From positions 1-7,742 of the forward strand of contig CALQKL020000099.1 in assembly GCA_943331145.2 (NCBI GenBank): a stretch of 7,742 nucleotides of DNA. The letters are read 5' to 3'. Below, piece by piece: positions 4,800 through 7,742 of this stretch (its first letter is position 1; each line of letters starts with the position of its first letter). A model generated the notes under the pieces. It was not told the origin of the DNA, did no database searches, and saw only the letters and a list, made by a program, of their open reading frames with translations. This DNA is from Chitinophaga pinensis (lineage in GTDB: Bacteria; Bacteroidota; Bacteroidia; Chitinophagales; Chitinophagaceae). The translations under genes were made by a program, and so were the position numbers.

Positions 4800-7464
4800 A
4801 TTGCCCCCTATTTGAATCAACAATCATTTTTTTTACCATTTTTGTAAACGTTTTTTCTCTTAAAAGTTGCTCGATTGAAATATGCATGCTATAATTCCAA
4901 TTGTGATCCGGATCGGCAGGAATATTCATGCGCTCTTCTAAAACTTTCTTTCTTTTTAGTTGATCATCCACAGACAACAAATCTTGAAATAAAAAAACAC
5001 ACCACATTGCTTTTGATTGAAGGTGATTGTTAATAATCAATTTACAAATTTCCGAATCTGCTTTTATGGGTGCTTTACCCGTTTTTAAAAGGTAATGATT
5101 ATAAAAAAATTGCGTTTGTGCTTTGTTTTCTGTCCACCACTCCCGAATTGTACTCATATCGTGGGTTGATGGCGTTACAACAGTTAAATAAGGCGCATCT
5201 TTTGGATTAGAGAAACGTTCATTTGATGTTTTGGGCATTCGTTGTACCTGTAGCGATAAGATTTCCCTACTTAATAAAGCGGGTTCAACAATTTCAGGCA
5301 CCATCCCTAAATCTTCGGCACAAATCAGCATTTTTGTACTTTGTTGTAAGGCATCTAATTTTTCTTTTGCCGATTCATCCCAAATTTCATTTTGATTTTT
5401 GTAGAAATATTGATTGTATAATTCAACTAGTTTTTGCTGCTCGACTTCTGAACATTTTTTAAATGCATTCGTTTGTTGCATATCAATTCTAAAATGATAT
5501 TGCCCAGCAATTTTTTCATCTTTTAAGAGAATTACATCAGATAGTAAATCAAACAATTTATTTTTCGTGGAGTCAGGTGCTTTATTCTCCAAACAATATT
5601 GTTCAAGTTTTTTTTCCGTGTTAAGTGTTGATTTAAATTTTCCATCTTTTAGGATATTGCTTTCAACCCATTCTGCTTCTCCCCCAAACCATTCTTTTAA
5701 TAAATCTGGGTTGATAAAAGGATTACAATATTTGTGTTCGTCAAATACCAAACCAATATTTTTAAAATCAGATTTTTTCAAAGGAATTACCGGTTCGAAA
5801 TGGCCAAAAATTCCAGAAATGGCATGAAATGGAACAGACCAAATTCGGAAAAAACCTAAAATATGATCGATACGAATGGCATCAAAATAATTATCCATAA
5901 AGGACAGTCTTTTCCTCCACCATTGATAATTCTCTTTTTTCATCGCATCCCAATTATATGTTGGGAAATTCCAATTTTGACCTTTGGTTGAAAATGCATC
6001 AGGCGGCGCTCCGGCTTGCAATTCTAAATGAAATAAATGTTGGTTCATCCAAGTATCTACACTAAATCGACCTACACCAATAGGCAAATCTCCTTTGATA
6101 ATCACTCCATTTTTATGCGCAGTTTCTATTGATTTTTTTAATTGTAAATGAAGATGATATTGCGTAAAATAATAAAAAGCAATCTCTTCAAAAAACGCAC
6201 TCGATGGATCACATAACTGCTTCACCTGCTTTTCTTGATACACCGCATATTCATTCCAATTGAAATAATTAACCGTTTTGAATTTATCCCTTAAAAAACA
6301 AAAAGCAGCATAAGGTTGAAGCCATTCTTGATTGACTTTAAAGAAACTTTTAAAAGAAAGCGTTTTTAAAAACTCAAGCTTTTGTTTTCTAAATATGGCG
6401 TTTATTATCTCTAATTTCAATATCGAAACCGACTCATAATCAAATGTTGATCGTTGATTTAATTTCTGAACTTGTTTTAAAATGGCATCTTCAACTGCAA
6501 AATGATATTGACTTGCCAGCGAAGTAATGTCCATAAAAATGGGATGTAAAGCAAAAACAGAAATTGCCGAGTATGGATAAGAATCCTTGTTGGTATAGGT
6601 TGCAATGGTATCGTTTATGGGTAAAAGCTGAATCATTTTAATATCGGCTTTTTTGCACCAATCTGACAACAATTCTAACGTTGCGAAATCGCCAACGCCC
6701 CAATTTTTATTTGATTTCAAGGATGACAATTGCACATTTACTCCAACACCTTTCCAAGCATACGCTTTAAAATCAACTATATGATTGTGTACTATCAAAT
6801 GGTTTTGCAAAGTAGCAATATTGCTTTTTCGATTATCATTTGGTTCAAAACAATCTATTTTTTTTGTTACAACATCAAACACTACAAACTTATATTCTAA
6901 AGGAAAATCTGTTTTTTTAAACTTCAGTCTTACACTCCAATAATTTTCATGTTTATCCAACAAAACAAGATGTTCAGGATCCCAATTGTTCCATTTTTCC
7001 CCTGAGCCCAAGATGCCGATTTTTTTATTGGGTGGAAGTTGAATACAGGCAACATTAAACTGATGCGTAATTTTTTTTAGCGCAATTGATTTTTTATTGG
7101 TTTCATTTTTAAAAAATAAATGCTCGAAAGGCTTGGTTTTAAAAACTGCCGATTCAATGATCAAAGATTGCCAATCATCGTAAACATCCAAAACATGAAT
7201 ATCACCAGATTGAGGGAATAAATTTAAAGGTCGATTTTTCCAATTGTCGAAATATTTAAACACCCCATTTTCCAACAAAGCATATTGATAATAAACTGCT
7301 TTTTTTCGCTGTAGAAGTTCAGTATCCAAACTAATTTTCCAAGTTAATTCGTTTTCATATTGAAGTGATGCGCTTTCAACTATTTGCCCTTTTTCATCTT
7401 TCAAATAAATAGAAATGGACTGTCCAAGTTGGGTAGAATAGTTTAAAAACAAGTTTATCAGCAT
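4798..7464 (-). CDS. malQ: 4-alpha-glucanotransferase (GH77, DPE2-like) with tandem CBM20 modules
   Basis: This 888-aa cytoplasmic enzyme moves alpha-1,4-glucan chains between maltodextrins, glycogen or glucose (disproportionation). No signal peptide is present. Residues 1 to about 100 are a CBM20-like starch-binding module that lacks the usual GNW loop and looks degenerate; residues 133 to about 230 are a clearer CBM20 with ILGSGEKWNNWDP (151-163). GH77 begins near 235: NWGVGDF (254-260), SYPYSAISVFALHP (295-308), IKGDLPIGV (456-464) and AGAPPDAFSTKGQNW (484-498). The nucleophile is Asp533 in RIDHILGFFR, the acid/base Glu717 in AEDLG, and the third acid Asp769 in TPSTHD. About 180 residues separate Asp533 from Glu717, far more than in short MalQ; this is the insertion known from plant DPE2 and Bacteroidota homologues. 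Length and layout fit that group, and no key residue is missing. It is transcribed alone between terminators at 7603-7641 and 4621-4650. The start at 7464 is the first methionine and gives a complete module 1. Confidence 0.95.
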   Translation of the reverse strand: MLINLFLNYSTQLGQSISIYLKDEKGQIVESASLQYENELTWKISLDTELLQRKKAVYYQYALLENGVFKYFDNWKNRPLNLFPQSGDIHVLDVYDDWQSLIIESAVFKTKPFEHLFFKNETNKKSIALKKITHQFNVACIQLPPNKKIGILGSGEKWNNWDPEHLVLLDKHENYWSVRLKFKKTDFPLEYKFVVFDVVTKKIDCFEPNDNRKSNIATLQNHLIVHNHIVDFKAYAWKGVGVNVQLSSLKSNKNWGVGDFATLELLSDWCKKADIKMIQLLPINDTIATYTNKDSYPYSAISVFALHPIFMDITSLASQYHFAVEDAILKQVQKLNQRSTFDYESVSILKLEIINAIFRKQKLEFLKTLSFKSFFKVNQEWLQPYAAFCFLRDKFKTVNYFNWNEYAVYQEKQVKQLCDPSSAFFEEIAFYYFTQYHLHLQLKKSIETAHKNGVIIKGDLPIGVGRFSVDTWMNQHLFHLELQAGAPPDAFSTKGQNWNFPTYNWDAMKKENYQWWRKRLSFMDNYFDAIRIDHILGFFRIWSVPFHAISGIFGHFEPVIPLKKSDFKNIGLVFDEHKYCNPFINPDLLKEWFGGEAEWVESNILKDGKFKSTLNTEKKLEQYCLENKAPDSTKNKLFDLLSDVILLKDEKIAGQYHFRIDMQQTNAFKKCSEVEQQKLVELYNQYFYKNQNEIWDESAKEKLDALQQSTKMLICAEDLGMVPEIVEPALLSREILSLQVQRMPKTSNERFSNPKDAPYLTVVTPSTHDMSTIREWWTENKAQTQFFYNHYLLKTGKAPIKADSEICKLIINNHLQSKAMWCVFLFQDLLSVDDQLKRKKVLEERMNIPADPDHNWNYSMHISIEQLLREKTFTKMVKKMIVDSNRGQ

Positions 7465-7483
7465 GGTACAAAAGCATTTAAAG

Positions 7484-7491
7484 CAAATTTA
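7484..7491 (-). promoter_or_regulatory. Possible -7 element for malQ
   Basis: The minus strand reads TAAATTTG, matching TANNTTTG, 19 bp before the malQ ATG. No TTTG or TTG box is seen at the expected distance upstream, so support is partial. Use of this site would leave a leader of only about 10-15 nt, with no Shine-Dalgarno sequence. The surrounding 7465-7602 region is otherwise plain AT-rich DNA. Confidence 0.3.
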
Positions 7492-7602
7492 ATAAAATTG
7501 CATTTATTATTGTATTAATTTAATAATATCATTAATTAATTTGTAAATTTCTATAGATTTAAACATAAAACAATTATTCATTAAAAAGTGTTTTACAAAA
7601 AA

Positions 7603-7641
7603 AAAATCCACTTAAAGGAATAAACCTATTAAGTGGATTTT
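7603..7641. terminator. Strong bidirectional terminator downstream of the permease gene
   Basis: AAAATCCACTTAA (7603-7615) pairs perfectly with TTAAGTGGATTTT (7629-7641) for 13 bp. Inside, AGG and CCT add three pairs around one bulged A, closing a short AATAAA loop. The stem is flanked by an A-run on the left and ends in T's on the right, so it can act in both directions. It begins 20 bp past the stop of the leftward gene at 7661 and isolates that gene from malQ. Confidence 0.85.
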
Positions 7642-7660
7642 AAAATATAGAAGCTTTAAA

Positions 7661-7742
7661 TTAATCTTTCAAATGACTTTTATTTTTGCTGTACCCAAAG
7701 TAGATGACAAACCCAATAGCCAACCATCCAAACAATCTAAGC
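7661..7742 (-). CDS. C-terminus of a membrane transporter, probably an APC-family amino acid permease (5' end outside window)
   Basis: Only the last 26 codons and a TAA stop (plus 7661-7663) are present. The peptide runs LRLFGWLAIGFVIYFGYSKN and then KSHLKD: a hydrophobic helix with a Gly-Trp start and an IYFGYSKN exit, then a short basic cytoplasmic tail. This is how many Bacteroidota amino acid permeases of the APC superfamily end, as I recall them; the fragment alone cannot exclude another multi-pass transporter. The frame is supported by the well-placed terminator 20 bp after the stop and by the lack of a better frame. Confidence 0.6.
   Translation of the reverse strand, partial: LRLFGWLAIGFVIYFGYSKNKSHLKD

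Noticed and set aside
5223..5827. Two plus-strand frames (5223-5462 and 5567-5827) opposite malQ
   Set aside because: They lie antisense to conserved GH77 coding sequence and have no recognisable product.

Overview
The window is low-GC DNA that looks like Bacteroidota (Bacteroidetes). It carries a signal-peptide surface protein built of SprB-type repeats, a secreted protein of the Fib_succ_major family, and a 4-alpha-glucanotransferase with the DPE2-like layout typical of this phylum. At least one gene start has a good match to the Bacteroidota promoter TTTG/N17-23/TANNTTTG, and the starts lack Shine-Dalgarno sequences. Nothing in the window allows placement below phylum level. All four genes run on the minus strand, so they read from right to left.

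Layout in transcription order. At 7742-7661 is the last 26 codons of a membrane protein, probably an APC-family amino acid permease, followed by a strong bidirectional terminator at 7603-7641. At 7464-4798 is malQ (888 aa), complete with all three GH77 catalytic acids, two N-terminal starch-binding modules (the first degenerate) and a large insertion in the catalytic domain. Its 3' region holds an intergenic repeat element with a stem-loop that overlaps the stop codon, then a clear rho-independent terminator at 4621-4650. At 4432-3638 is a 264-aa secreted Fib_succ_major protein with an inserted four-cysteine knuckle. At 3637-3080 is a 558-bp AT-rich gap with a second copy of the repeat element and, near its end, a promoter. 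At 3079-1, and running out of the window, is a giant surface protein of at least 1026 residues: signal peptide, a beta-helix-like domain of about 490 residues, then alternating SprB-type modules in an 861-bp higher-order repeat.

The genes do not look like one operon: each is separated from the next by a terminator, a long gap or a promoter. MalQ handles cytoplasmic maltodextrin or glycogen. The two downstream genes encode exported proteins, the larger probably a type IX secretion (T9SS) cargo, although its C-terminal sorting domain would lie outside the window. I found no RNA gene, CRISPR array, insertion sequence, phage gene or defence system. The least ordinary items are the paired intergenic element with a reconstructable hairpin (3344-3424 and 4712-4792), the alternating cysteine pattern of the SprB-type modules, and the cysteine knuckle in the Fib_succ protein.
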